From: Verrucomicrobia bacterium IMCC26134
Lineage (GTDB): Bacteria; Verrucomicrobiota; Verrucomicrobiia; Opitutales; Opitutaceae
Direction: 5' to 3'
Assembly: GCA_000972765.1 (NCBI GenBank)
Contig: CP011265.1
Location: 2,465,501-2,529,500, forward strand
Length of the DNA stretch: 64,000 nt
Positions within the stretch are counted from its first letter, which is position 1. Each line of letters begins with the position of its first letter. Made by a program: the position numbers and the translations under genes. Positions 24,561-34,179 of this stretch are shown one piece after another. The notes beneath the pieces are model-generated. The model was not told the origin of the DNA, did no database searches, and saw only the letters and a program-made list of their open reading frames with translations.

Positions 24561-24965
24561 TCCGGCCCGTCGAAGCCGGGTCGCGAGCCGGCGGGCGTTT
24601 TTCTTCGCCAGTTCGTGCTCCCAGATGCGCAGCACGCGCCAGCCGCGAGCGCGAAGCGTGCGGGTGACAAACCGGTCGCGCGCCTTGTTGCGCCCGATCT
24701 TGGTTTCCCAGAAAGCTACGTTTGTTTTCGGCTGGGTGGCGTGGATCGGGCAGCCATGCCAGAAACAGCCGTCCACAAAGACCGCAAGTTTGAGCTTGGG
24801 GAAAACGAAGTCCGGCTTGCCCTCCAGCGACCAGCGCCGCCGCCAGCCGGTGATGCCGTGGGTTTTAAAGATGCCGATCAGCCGCAGCTCGGTGTCCTTG
24901 TTGCCCGTGCCCTTGATGCGCGACATCACATCCGATCGCTTCGCCTTAGTCCAGATGTCGGCCAC
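24537..24965 (-). CDS. vsr: Very short patch repair endonuclease
   Basis: The protein has 142 residues. It shows the full Vsr layout: MSRIKGTGNKDTELRL, GKPDFVFPKLKLAVFVDGCFWHGCP (Asp52, Asp65, His70, zinc Cys residues) and the C-terminal RDRFVTRTLRARGWRVLRIWEHEL. Vsr nicks T:G mismatches made by deamination of 5-methylcytosine. It is the last gene of the defence operon, 38 bp after the AIPR gene; its job is to repair damage at sites modified by the operon's C5 methyltransferase. Several degraded relatives lie in the 3 kb beyond it. Confidence 0.95.
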   Translation of the reverse strand: MADIWTKAKRSDVMSRIKGTGNKDTELRLIGIFKTHGITGWRRRWSLEGKPDFVFPKLKLAVFVDGCFWHGCPIHATQPKTNVAFWETKIGRNKARDRFVTRTLRARGWRVLRIWEHELAKKNARRLATRLRRAGLLPPLAC

Positions 24966-25003
24966 AGTAAGGCGGTTTTGATATTTCTATAGACGTAGCA
25001 TCT

Positions 25004-27061
25004 CTAGCTTGCCGGAGGCGGCCGCGTCGCCGCCGTGGCGAACAACTCAATGATCTGACGCAGTTTTTTGGGGCCGAAGCCCTGCTTCATTTTGAGCTTT
25101 TCCCATTCAAGCGCGGCGAGGTGCCCGACAATTAGGCCGCCGGTGTTGGGCGGGTAATCCTTCCCCAAGCGCACCGCCATGCCCATGACGGTGCGCTTGT
25201 CGTTCACAAATTTCGGGCGGAGCCGTTCCCACTCCTGTGCCAAGGCCTCGGTATCCGAGCGCGCCGCGACAAAAGCGTGAGTGCCGAGCGCCGATTGCCA
25301 CCCTGCATCAAGCTGGATTGGCGTGTTCCGAAATTTTTCCCAATTCTCCTGCTTCTTGGCCGCCTCGGTTGGATTACCCGGCAAGCACTTGATGTAGGCT
25401 AGTGCCGCCGCGCCCGCCGCGCTAATGGCAGCGGCCAGCGGATCGGAAAGAGTCTGCTTTTCCCAGATGCGGTTCAGCTCGATCTTGCGGTCGGATTTCT
25501 CGATCAGCCACGCCAACGCGTAGGCAATGGTCTGTGCGCGTAGGCTCCCGCTATCCTTTGGCACGAGGTGCAGCGCCGACTTGAACAAGATCATCTTCGC
25601 AACGACCTGCTTGAAATAATTTAGGTCTACCAATGGCTCGTCTTCGTCCTCATGACGTTGGGCCAGTGCTATGAAGTTTTTCTCTGCACCACGACAAACG
25701 ATGTTGGGCAGGCCGGCCCAAATTTGTTCGTATTTCGCGAGGTCGGTCTTGGTGAACTTTTGCGCGGCCGGGTTTTGCTTTTCCCATTCGCGCATCTTGG
25801 CCTGCGTGCCTTGGCGCATCTTGTCGTCCGCGTAGCTGCCGCGCGCCCGCTCGTAATACCAGTGCGCGCCACGCTCTAGGCCGCTGGTGGCGGGCGACCA
25901 GACGGTGCGAGAAAGCTTTTCGAGTTCGAGGTGGAAGCGGCCATTTGCGGAAAAATCGGCCGCGTTCACCTTGTTCTGGCTGTTGGCATATTTGGAGATA
26001 AGCGGCACGATATCGGCAACGCGTTCCGGGTTGCTGAGCACGGTGAGCTTCACCTGCACCACCACCTCGGCTACCTCGGTTCCTTCGCGTTTCATGGCGT
26101 GGTAGATGCTGGCTGTGGTCTGGCCGCCGTTGACGATCTGAAAATCGCGCACGCTGCGCAGCACGGCGTGCCCGTCCTTATTTGTCTCGACCACAACCGA
26201 GGCGGCAGTGCAGCACAGGCCGTTATTGTAGGCGAGGAAGCGGTGCGGTTCTTCCCGCAGCGTTTGTTGCAGACCCTTGTTGATCTTACCCTTCGCCTGG
26301 AGAAACGCGCGCACGTTGCGCTCGAGTAGACGCTGGCCGTGTTGTCCGTAAATTTTGGCCAAAACCGGAGCGCGCAAAAACGCGAGGTAGGTGCGGTATT
26401 CCCCATGGGCGTCGGCCATTTCTAGGGCCGGCACGGGGCCGCCATAAGCATGCTCGAAATCCAGCTCAATCACTTCGCGGTCACCGACTTGCAGCCGGCT
26501 CAGCTTTTCCAGATCCCATAGCACGTAACGCAGCTCCAGGCCCTCGATTTGCTCCTGCTCGATCTCGCCGGCCTTCACCACGCCATCGGTTAGGAAAAAG
26601 AGCCGAACAGTGGTGAGCGCGCCTTTGGCCTCGTGGATACGCTGCATGGCCGTAAACACATTGTGCGAGGGGTCGAGCTGGGTATGCCATCCATCCAAGG
26701 CGCGGCGAAGAAAACCACGGAGCTGTTTGAAATATTTTTCGACTTCGGATCGAGCGATGGAGGGCGGAGCGTCGTCGTCCGCGTAGTGCGCCACGAACAA
26801 GTCCAGCGTGGCGCCATCGCCGGAGAGAGACCAAGCGTTGGCCTTGGCTGCATCGTATTTTCCCCGTCTGGGGGGATCTTCATAGGCTTCGAAGCGCTCG
26901 CAGTCGCCGACCTCGTTGTGCTCGATCAAACGCTCTAGAACGACGTCGGTGAAGGCCTCCGCGCGCAGCGGCGGCGTGCCCTCCTCCGGTTCATACTTGA
27001 TGCGAACCTCCTGCTTAAGGAGTTCGGCGTAGAGTTCGAGGTGGCTGGGTGCGTCGGACAT
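25004..27061 (-). CDS. AIPR-family (abortive infection phage resistance) protein
   Basis: The protein has 685 residues. The AIPR signatures are visible: EPHRFLAYNNGLCCTAASV (about residue 275) and VRDFQIVNGGQTTASIYHAMKRE (about 310), followed by KYANSQNKVNAADFSANGRFH. The N-terminal third includes a domain with FFLTDG and LRYVLWDLEKL that resembles a diverged nuclease-like fold. AIPR proteins occur in phage-defence and restriction loci; the mechanism is not established. It starts 15 bp after the PD-(D/E)XK gene, so it is part of one transcript from the methyltransferase. Confidence 0.9.
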   Translation of the reverse strand: MSDAPSHLELYAELLKQEVRIKYEPEEGTPPLRAEAFTDVVLERLIEHNEVGDCERFEAYEDPPRRGKYDAAKANAWSLSGDGATLDLFVAHYADDDAPPSIARSEVEKYFKQLRGFLRRALDGWHTQLDPSHNVFTAMQRIHEAKGALTTVRLFFLTDGVVKAGEIEQEQIEGLELRYVLWDLEKLSRLQVGDREVIELDFEHAYGGPVPALEMADAHGEYRTYLAFLRAPVLAKIYGQHGQRLLERNVRAFLQAKGKINKGLQQTLREEPHRFLAYNNGLCCTAASVVVETNKDGHAVLRSVRDFQIVNGGQTTASIYHAMKREGTEVAEVVVQVKLTVLSNPERVADIVPLISKYANSQNKVNAADFSANGRFHLELEKLSRTVWSPATSGLERGAHWYYERARGSYADDKMRQGTQAKMREWEKQNPAAQKFTKTDLAKYEQIWAGLPNIVCRGAEKNFIALAQRHEDEDEPLVDLNYFKQVVAKMILFKSALHLVPKDSGSLRAQTIAYALAWLIEKSDRKIELNRIWEKQTLSDPLAAAISAAGAAALAYIKCLPGNPTEAAKKQENWEKFRNTPIQLDAGWQSALGTHAFVAARSDTEALAQEWERLRPKFVNDKRTVMGMAVRLGKDYPPNTGGLIVGHLAALEWEKLKMKQGFGPKKLRQIIELFATAATRPPPAS

Positions 27062-27076
27062 GGTGAGAGGAAGAAA

Positions 27077-28078
27077 TTAGGGAGTGGAAGGCTGGGCGTG
27101 GAGAGCGTCGATAATCGCGAAGATCGGCACGGAGAACGCGGCGCAGGCGGCTAGACTGAGCTGGTAGCTGGCGTCGCCCACGCCCGGAGGCAGGTCGGCC
27201 TCGATGATGCGAGGGAAACCCGCGCCGACTCGAAACGTGTCCGCTTGGCGCACCGCATAACCGGTGGCGGCGTAGCGCGGGGCATGGCTGTCGAGGTAGC
27301 GGGCGGCGAGTAAAGCCTCCTCGACGGCTTCCCGCGCCGCCGGCCAAGGCGTGAGAGTGGCGCGGAGTTGAGCCACAAGCGCGGGCAAGGTAGCAGCGCC
27401 GCCTTCGTGCGTCTCCAACATAAGCACGTGCAGGAAAAGCGCCGGGGCGTGGGTATCGTCGAGCTGGCGTTCGCTGGCGATGCGCACGGTGTGCGGCTGT
27501 TTGGCGAGCGTGGTCTTCACCTCGATCCAGGCGCCCGGGTATTGAAAATCTTGATGCGCGCCGACCGGGCCTTTCCAGCCTGCGACAGCCATGCCGCTTT
27601 CGAGTATCGGGATAAGTTGGTCGTGAAGGAATTTCAGCTCTCCCCAAAGCCCGCGCTGTGATTCTGGGCTCAGGCCGGCGTTGGTTGCCGCAAGAAAACG
27701 CTGCCATCGGACGAGCTGACCAAGCAGCAGCGCGACGGCCTCCGTAGGTGCTCCGGATGATTCCTCAACTCGACGAGCTAGATCTTCGGCAAGTGCGGAA
27801 AATACATCGTTGAAGCGAGAATCGCGCAGAATGACGCCGAATGAAACATGGCCCGCGAGAGTTAATGCTGTCACTTCGATACCGGCGATTACCGGCCATT
27901 GCTTTTTGGGTGGAACAGCCTCGACCGGCACTCGCAGTAGTAACGCACGACGCGCATTTGATCCCTCTATCGCGACGAAAAGCGGGTGCCCCTTAATCGG
28001 GCGGGCAAGCCGCATGCACCAGCCTTCGGGTCCTGGGGTTTCTGCCTCCAGCGCGAGCCATTGTTCCTCAATCGTCAT
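27077..28078 (-). CDS. PD-(D/E)XK motif protein (DUF4420), putative restriction nuclease
   Basis: The protein has 333 residues. A nuclease core can be read: GLWGELKFLHDQL (Glu147), GAHQDFQYPGAWIEVKTT with Asp177, Glu186 and Lys188, the D...ExK arrangement. DUF4420 proteins accompany Z1 and GHKL ATPases in restriction-modification loci and are the likely DNA-cutting subunit. It overlaps the Z1 gene by 11 nt and is followed at 15 bp by the AIPR gene. Confidence 0.88.
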   Translation of the reverse strand: MTIEEQWLALEAETPGPEGWCMRLARPIKGHPLFVAIEGSNARRALLLRVPVEAVPPKKQWPVIAGIEVTALTLAGHVSFGVILRDSRFNDVFSALAEDLARRVEESSGAPTEAVALLLGQLVRWQRFLAATNAGLSPESQRGLWGELKFLHDQLIPILESGMAVAGWKGPVGAHQDFQYPGAWIEVKTTLAKQPHTVRIASERQLDDTHAPALFLHVLMLETHEGGAATLPALVAQLRATLTPWPAAREAVEEALLAARYLDSHAPRYAATGYAVRQADTFRVGAGFPRIIEADLPPGVGDASYQLSLAACAAFSVPIFAIIDALHAQPSTP

Positions 28079-30992
28079 ATACCTCGTCCTCCTGAAGCGC
28101 GGTTATCCAGCGTTTGTTTACTTGGTATTCGACGCGCGCCGCCGATTCGCTTTCCGGGAAGCTGAAGGCGAGACCGATGACCGGTGGGCCGGAGGGATCG
28201 AGGCCTGTGCTTTCCTCTACGCCGCCCTTTTTCACAGCGCTTACTTTTTCGGGCTGTTTTAGTGGATAGATTAGGAGAAGTCCGTGCGTTTTTGGACGAA
28301 GGTCACGCACTACCTTGCCATGGGGTCGATCGAGATCTTTCGCCGAACCGGCGTTTTCAGGATCGGCTTGCGCCCTCTCACGGGTAAGCGCGAGAGCTAC
28401 CTCATGGAGATTTAGCGGCTTCGTTCTGGTCGCTTGGTCGAGGAGGAACTGCCGGTCGGGGTGAAGCACGGGCTTGGCGACGATTTTCTGCGCCAAATCT
28501 TCGTCGAATATGAAGTAGCTCAGGTCGATTGATTCGTCGCTCGGGTTGAGGATGTTAGCGTTACGCAGAGCGTAATCGTCGGCTCGCTGGCTTGCGGGGC
28601 TTCGGTTTACGAGGCCGATTTCGTGGCCTGCGAACTGGCGTTGAGCGTTGGCCGACGCCTTGGAGTTGGAGATCAACGCGACTGTCCAATTTGTGAGTTC
28701 GCCTTGGGACGCCTGTTTCAGGATGAAGCGCGATAATTCCACACCGCTTGCTCGCGTTGATTCCACGGGAAACTTCGTTCCGCGAATGTAGTTCGCAATG
28801 GCCTCTGCGGGCACGTCACGCCAGAGATAGGAATCACCTTTGCCCACTTTATCCGGCGGGCCGGGAAGCGCGGAGAGAAAGTTTTCCGTAGCCGCAGCAT
28901 TTGCTGCGATACGAGCATCTTTCGGGAGCTGGGTCGTCTGCACCAACACACCCGCCCACGACAGCTCCAAGCGCTGACTATGGCACATTTTGTTAGTCGC
29001 GGTAATTATCATTCCCCCAGGATGCGTGCGCACGCGAAGGCCATAACGCTCTGGGGTAAGACCAGCGCGCACCATGTAGTCGAACTCGCGGCGAAGTTCG
29101 ATTTCTGCCAGAGCGATGTGGCGATACCAGAGGGTCAAATCGTGGGTGGTGTATAAGCGGCAAAGATCCAAATAGCCGGGGCGATAACCGAACCAACGAC
29201 CCATCTGCATGAGCGTGTCATACATCTTCGAGGTCCGGAGAAAGTAGCTTGCGGTCAGACCTTCAAGGGTAAGCCCGCGGGACAGCTTATTACCACCTAC
29301 CGCGATCACGCTGCGGCCGTGCGCTTCGTGTTCTTTGTAATCTAGCGCATCCTTGGCGAAGCCGTGGATCGCCAGCACCTCTATTTTGGAAGCCGCGTGA
29401 TGAAGTTCCGATTGCACCTGAGCCCACGTGACCAGCGGGCCCGCTTCTTCACCGAGTTCGGTGCTGGTGGGCACAAATTCGCTTTCCCATAATCCCTCAA
29501 GCTCCTGCAACAGTGCCGGAGTTAGGGCGCCGTCTCCATAGGCGATACGCCGCTGAAGTGCGGAGATCTCGATTTTCACTAACTCTGCCACGTGGTTTTG
29601 AACCGCTACAAACCGCGTAACGTGGATTAGCATCGAGCAGTGCTTCTTCGCTTGGCCCCGTGCTCGCCGAGCGGCAGTTGCGAGAACAAAGCAACGAATC
29701 GCAGTCTTTAGAGATTCAGGGAGTGCCGAAGGAACGTGGTCAATTTTGTGGCCCGGCGGAAAAGCTCTTTGGTCCGCGTAATCCGTGACCATGCGCAAGA
29801 TCGGCAGACCATCGCTTGCGGGAATGCCGGCGTCCACGTCACCATCCAAGCCAAACACCTTGGCGGGGCCAATGTAGTTTGATGGGGCCTTTACGTTAAT
29901 GATGAAGCTACGGGGAAAGATGTCGTCGCCGTGTTTTTCTGTCTGCGCATCGGGATTAACGAAGATGTTCGCGAACGGAGTGGCAGTGTAGCCGACATAG
30001 GCGGCTTTTTCGAAACTGGATAACAATTCGCGAATCTTGCCGTTGATGGCGGAGACGCTGTCTTCCTCCCCTTCTTTTTGGGCTTTAACGTTGATGGAGG
30101 CGTTGTCCGCTTCGTCGTCGATAAGTAGCAGTGGGACCTTGGGGACAATTTTACCGCCGGTTTTGGCGTTGTCTTGGCCGGCTACATGAAGAACCCATTT
30201 CAGAAGATTTTTGAGGACATGTGAGTTCTTTTTAACGACCAGAACAACCGGATCGCCGCCGATCATCACACCAATGGTTTCGGCGATTCGTTTGTTGAAG
30301 TCGCCGTCTTCCGCGCTGCTGGTAAGCGAGTGTATGTGGAGTCGTTCACCGCTTTGACCGACACCGATCCAGCGGTTGTTCTGATCGAGTTTTCGATTCT
30401 TCTGCGTGTCAAAGCCAAGGACACCTTCGTCGATGCGGAGCTGTGTTTGGCTGCGCAGATTGCTGTGAATGCCCGCGAGGATGATGATGACTTTGTATCC
30501 CGCATCCACGGCCTTGGTAATCAGTCCCGTATAGTTAGCGGTCTTTCCCGACTGAACACTTCCGACAACCATGCCTCGGCGATCCCAATGGCCTTCCCGG
30601 TCCGGATCTTCCAGTCGCTGAAGAACCATATCCGTAAGCTCATCCAGGTTTCTCACTACATCGGGGGCCATGCCGAAATCGCGTTCCAGATAGGTCGCAT
30701 ATCGGTTCCAAAACCGCCACGGAATCGTGCCCCGTTTATTGGTGAGCCACTCTTCGTGACCTCGGGGATCATCCAGCGCTGTTCCTTTTTCCGCAGAAAC
30801 GGAAAAGAGGTGCATCAATTCGGAGGCGAGTTGCTCGGCATCTACGCTTCCCGAAGGATTTAAGAGCGCGACGGCTTTAATGACATTCTCAACGGCTGTC
30901 CGAATATCGCCCTCGGTGCGTCCTTTTTTCCCTTTTAAAACATCCACCGCTAGATTCCGGGCGAGTGTGTAAGCGTCGGCGTGTGGATTCAT
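28068..30992 (-). CDS. Z1-domain superfamily ATPase/endonuclease-associated protein
   Basis: The protein has 974 residues. A P-loop lies at 144-151 (GSVQSGKT, in GMVVGSVQSGKTANYTGLI) and a DEAD-like box in PLLLIDDEADNASIN near residue 285, followed by the YVGYTATPFANIF motif III. The Z1 signature region GGNKLSRGLTLEGLTASYFLR and MGRWFGYRPGY lies at about 555-600. Z1 proteins are superfamily II helicase relatives in restriction-modification systems. It overlaps the GHKL gene by 4 nt and the DUF4420 gene by 11 nt. Confidence 0.92.
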   Translation of the reverse strand: MNPHADAYTLARNLAVDVLKGKKGRTEGDIRTAVENVIKAVALLNPSGSVDAEQLASELMHLFSVSAEKGTALDDPRGHEEWLTNKRGTIPWRFWNRYATYLERDFGMAPDVVRNLDELTDMVLQRLEDPDREGHWDRRGMVVGSVQSGKTANYTGLITKAVDAGYKVIIILAGIHSNLRSQTQLRIDEGVLGFDTQKNRKLDQNNRWIGVGQSGERLHIHSLTSSAEDGDFNKRIAETIGVMIGGDPVVLVVKKNSHVLKNLLKWVLHVAGQDNAKTGGKIVPKVPLLLIDDEADNASINVKAQKEGEEDSVSAINGKIRELLSSFEKAAYVGYTATPFANIFVNPDAQTEKHGDDIFPRSFIINVKAPSNYIGPAKVFGLDGDVDAGIPASDGLPILRMVTDYADQRAFPPGHKIDHVPSALPESLKTAIRCFVLATAARRARGQAKKHCSMLIHVTRFVAVQNHVAELVKIEISALQRRIAYGDGALTPALLQELEGLWESEFVPTSTELGEEAGPLVTWAQVQSELHHAASKIEVLAIHGFAKDALDYKEHEAHGRSVIAVGGNKLSRGLTLEGLTASYFLRTSKMYDTLMQMGRWFGYRPGYLDLCRLYTTHDLTLWYRHIALAEIELRREFDYMVRAGLTPERYGLRVRTHPGGMIITATNKMCHSQRLELSWAGVLVQTTQLPKDARIAANAAATENFLSALPGPPDKVGKGDSYLWRDVPAEAIANYIRGTKFPVESTRASGVELSRFILKQASQGELTNWTVALISNSKASANAQRQFAGHEIGLVNRSPASQRADDYALRNANILNPSDESIDLSYFIFDEDLAQKIVAKPVLHPDRQFLLDQATRTKPLNLHEVALALTRERAQADPENAGSAKDLDRPHGKVVRDLRPKTHGLLLIYPLKQPEKVSAVKKGGVEESTGLDPSGPPVIGLAFSFPESESAARVEYQVNKRWITALQEDEVYDD

Positions 30993-32479
30993 GCGGATTG
31001 TTCTTCCAAGGTGGCGATGAGATGGGGAAACGCGTCAAAAGGGCTATGGCTGCGAAGGCTGCGCCGGGCTTCATCAGGTGAGTGGCCCATGCTTCGGAAT
31101 ACTCGGTAAAGCTGTGTCATGGCTTCTCGTATTTCCGGGTCCGCAGCGTCTTGAAACGGCTCCGGCTGCGAGTCGGGTTTTTCGGTGCTGGCGATGCTAA
31201 TGTGTTGCAGGGGGATGGTCTCTTGCAGGAGGCGGAGGAGTGCGCCGAAGGCGGCTTTGTCCGGCGCGGTCTCGGCGATTTGCTTCACGAGCGGGTGCTC
31301 GCGGTTGATTTGATAAAACACGCGGTCGTGCTTCGCCACCGGTGCCCAAAGGTGGACGATTGCCGAGGCTGCCTGCGGTGTGAGGCGCGCGCCGCGGTGG
31401 GTGTAAACATTTTTCGCCCGGGCTCGGATGGTAGCGGCGAAGCTCTTCAACTCGTCGCGCAGGGCGGAAGGCGGGGTGGCTCGCGATTTGGTGACATTGA
31501 TCTGCCACTCGTGGTCGAGTGTGTTGGGCAGCTCGATGGCGATGCGGGCTAGCTTGAGGTGCTCGTCCTTGGTCCAGCCAAAGCCCAGCCAGTCTCCGGC
31601 GACGAGCAGGCGGTCGCGGCGGTAAACATAAAACCCTTGGTGGGCCAACCAGCCGCGCGGTCCCGCCCCGGCCTCGTGCTGGGTCTTGGTGAGCTTGGAA
31701 AAGTGGGGGAGGACAAAGCCGCGCATCGGGATGCGGGGGATGCTGGTTCTTAGCTCATCGGAGAAGGGCAGCGTGGCGGGATGATCCGCCATGAACGGGT
31801 CCCACGGCTCGACCGGGCGTTCGTTCACTAGGATTCGCACCGCGTCGCGGCCAGTCATCAGGCGATGGAAGACCATGCCGAGGTGGCGGCGCACGACCTC
31901 GATGCGTTCAAGAAAACGTTGGTGGTGTTTCTCGTTTTGCGTGTCTTGGCCGCGCGTCAGGCGGTCGAGCTGTTGCCAGAGGACGGTCGTTCCGTTCGGC
32001 AGGGTGGCGAGACGGGCGAAGTTGGGCTCTGCGTGGGCGTCGGCGGAACGGAGGAGGCGCCAGTCGTTCTTGGCGGCGATGAGGTCGAGATCCCAGCAAC
32101 GCGTTTCCAAGGTGTCGCCCGCGCGTCGGCTACGCACCGTGAGGCGACGGCATTGCGACAGGGAGGCTGTTTTGAGGCCGAGTCCGAAGCGACCCAGATC
32201 GTGAGGGGCACGTTCGGCGAGCGGTCCCCTTGTGCCGAGTCGCATGGCCTCGACGAGTTCGGGGGCGCTCATACCGTGGCCGTCATCAGTCACGCTGAGG
32301 ACGGACGCGGCGCCGTCCCAATCGAAGCGAAGCCAGACGTGCCGTGCCCCGGCTGAGATGCTGTTGTCCACCACGTCGGCTAAAGCGGTGGGTAAGTCGT
32401 AACCAAAAGCGCGCAGACTCTCAACGATTGCAGCAGCGTGAGGGGGTGTCGTGTCGAAAAGCTCGTCTTGCATCTGCAT
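30989..32479 (-). CDS. GHKL ATPase (MutL/MORC/Hsp90-like) of a restriction system
   Basis: From ATG 32479 the protein has 496 residues. The Bergerat fold is clear: ALADVVDNSISAGA (Asn39), TDDGHGM (65-70) and GRFGLGLKTASLSQC (96-110). The C-terminal half is a helical domain typical of defence-associated MORC-like ATPases, with no MutL endonuclease motif. It starts 5 bp after the methyltransferase stop and overlaps the Z1 gene by 4 nt. MutL/MORC-type ATPases with Z1 and nuclease partners in restriction-modification loci are known from comparative genomics (Iyer, Aravind and co-workers). Confidence 0.9.
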   Translation of the reverse strand: MQMQDELFDTTPPHAAAIVESLRAFGYDLPTALADVVDNSISAGARHVWLRFDWDGAASVLSVTDDGHGMSAPELVEAMRLGTRGPLAERAPHDLGRFGLGLKTASLSQCRRLTVRSRRAGDTLETRCWDLDLIAAKNDWRLLRSADAHAEPNFARLATLPNGTTVLWQQLDRLTRGQDTQNEKHHQRFLERIEVVRRHLGMVFHRLMTGRDAVRILVNERPVEPWDPFMADHPATLPFSDELRTSIPRIPMRGFVLPHFSKLTKTQHEAGAGPRGWLAHQGFYVYRRDRLLVAGDWLGFGWTKDEHLKLARIAIELPNTLDHEWQINVTKSRATPPSALRDELKSFAATIRARAKNVYTHRGARLTPQAASAIVHLWAPVAKHDRVFYQINREHPLVKQIAETAPDKAAFGALLRLLQETIPLQHISIASTEKPDSQPEPFQDAADPEIREAMTQLYRVFRSMGHSPDEARRSLRSHSPFDAFPHLIATLEEQSA

Positions 32480-32484
32480 AAAAT

Positions 32485-34179
32485 TCAGCGGGTGCCGACC
32501 TGATTGGGCGCGAGACTGCTCGAGCGCGCTACAGGCATCGAATGGATGCGTGTCGCCATTCCTGCTCGCTGAGCTGCGACACAATAAAATGCTTCGTCGG
32601 AGAATTCATCGGCGCTAAACCGGCGCCATGCCTCGACGCCAAAAGCCTCTAACATCACGGGCCAACCGCTACGGGTGTAACGGCGGCCAAACCTATCCAC
32701 GGCCTCACCGCAAGCGGGCTCGTTATGTTTTTCCTCTCCGTGCTCCAAGGCATTTTCGGGATGAAGATCGGGGAAAAGCCAAAGCAGGGCATGCCAGCCC
32801 TTCAGGAAGTCTGCGGTTTGCATCGCGCGTAGCATTTTACGGTCGGCTTTCGTGAGTGGGTCTAGCCACTCGACCGCTTCAGAATGTGACCGCGGTAACG
32901 GAAACGCTGCCGTCGTTTTTGCGTGCTGAGCCGAACGTGAATAGTCGCCGTTCTGTGCCGGTGGTCGCAAGAAGCGGAGAATTGCATCCCCCACGGCTTC
33001 GCCAATTAACGGTGGCACGGCGTTTCCGATCACACGGAAGGAGTGGGTGCGGGCTTCCGAAAAAACGAACCAGTCAGGGAAGCTCTGCACGCGTGCCGCC
33101 TCGCGTGGAGTGAGCGACCTGTTCTGCACCGGGTGAATAAACATTAGTCCGTCCTTGCTCAAGTGGGCTACAATGGTGGAGCAGGGTTGGTTGCGATGCT
33201 GGCGGGTGTAGCGGTCTTTGAAACTCGCGCGGCTATAGGGAAACTCGAATTTTACTCCGCGCTCACGAAAGGCTACGGCGGCGTTTTCTCCCTCGCGCAA
33301 TTTGGCAAAGTCGCGCAGGTCGCGGGCGCTGTGAGGGCGGGCGACATGGTTGAAGATCGCGGCGGCTTGCCCAACTTCGGCAACACCCTGTAGGTATGGC
33401 TTGCGGAGGTGATCACGCGTGCCGCCAAGGAAATTTTTCTCGCGACGCTTTTCGTCGTAGGGGACTTGGTTTTCACCTTCTCCAGCCGCAAGCGCAGGGA
33501 GGTCGAGAATGGCATCGCCCAACATGGTTTCCAACGAGGCGCGAGGCGCGGGTGTAAGCTCGGCAGGAAAATAACCGGCAAGATCGGCACGCACGCCAAC
33601 GATTAGTTGCCGCCGACGTTTTTGCGGCACGCCCAGTTCAACACCGCGCTCGATCTGGGGATGAACGCGATAGCCTGGTAGCCCCTTTGATTGGCCAAGT
33701 GTGCGGGCTTCATATTGAACGGCTGTAAAGTAGCGTCCGCCTGCGGCAGAGCGGAGCCCGAGCACGTTTTCGATGATGAATACCTTGGGCTGAAAAAACT
33801 CCACGCAATCGAGAAAGTTACGGAAGAGGTGACGGCGAGGGTCTTCCTTGAGGCGTTCAGTGCCGTGGTTGGAGCCGTCTCGCTGGCGCGCAGTGGAGAA
33901 TCCTTGGCACGGCGGGCCACCGACAATCACGTCTACCTGATTCGTTCCGATGATGGCCGCTAAGGTTTCGGGAGGAAGGTCTGTGAGGTCCGCTTCCAGC
34001 GCGAAACCGACCGGCGGTAACCCGGTTGGCGATTTGGCCTGAAGATTTGCCCGAAGTGTAGCTATCGCTTGGGAATTAAAATCGACGGCCGCCTTGCAAT
34101 CGAAACCCGCTCGAAGCATCCCGAGGGTGAATCCGCCGCAGCCGCAGAAGAGGTCTATAAATGTGGGGCGATCAGACAT
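32485..34179 (-). CDS. DNA (cytosine-5) methyltransferase
   Basis: The protein has 564 residues. The C5 methyltransferase motifs are in order: FIDLFCGCGGFTLGM (I), VGGPPCQGFS with catalytic Cys91 (IV), FIIENVLGLR (VI), QKRRRQLIVG (VIII) and RVIGNAVPPLIGEAVGDAI (X, about 390-410). After motif X there is an extension of about 150 residues of no recognised family, which may bind the partner proteins. It is the first gene of the leftward defence operon and presumably protects host DNA from the Z1/GHKL/nuclease complex. The recognition sequence cannot be told. Confidence 0.95.
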   Translation of the reverse strand: MSDRPTFIDLFCGCGGFTLGMLRAGFDCKAAVDFNSQAIATLRANLQAKSPTGLPPVGFALEADLTDLPPETLAAIIGTNQVDVIVGGPPCQGFSTARQRDGSNHGTERLKEDPRRHLFRNFLDCVEFFQPKVFIIENVLGLRSAAGGRYFTAVQYEARTLGQSKGLPGYRVHPQIERGVELGVPQKRRRQLIVGVRADLAGYFPAELTPAPRASLETMLGDAILDLPALAAGEGENQVPYDEKRREKNFLGGTRDHLRKPYLQGVAEVGQAAAIFNHVARPHSARDLRDFAKLREGENAAVAFRERGVKFEFPYSRASFKDRYTRQHRNQPCSTIVAHLSKDGLMFIHPVQNRSLTPREAARVQSFPDWFVFSEARTHSFRVIGNAVPPLIGEAVGDAILRFLRPPAQNGDYSRSAQHAKTTAAFPLPRSHSEAVEWLDPLTKADRKMLRAMQTADFLKGWHALLWLFPDLHPENALEHGEEKHNEPACGEAVDRFGRRYTRSGWPVMLEAFGVEAWRRFSADEFSDEAFYCVAAQRAGMATRIHSMPVARSSSLAPNQVGTR

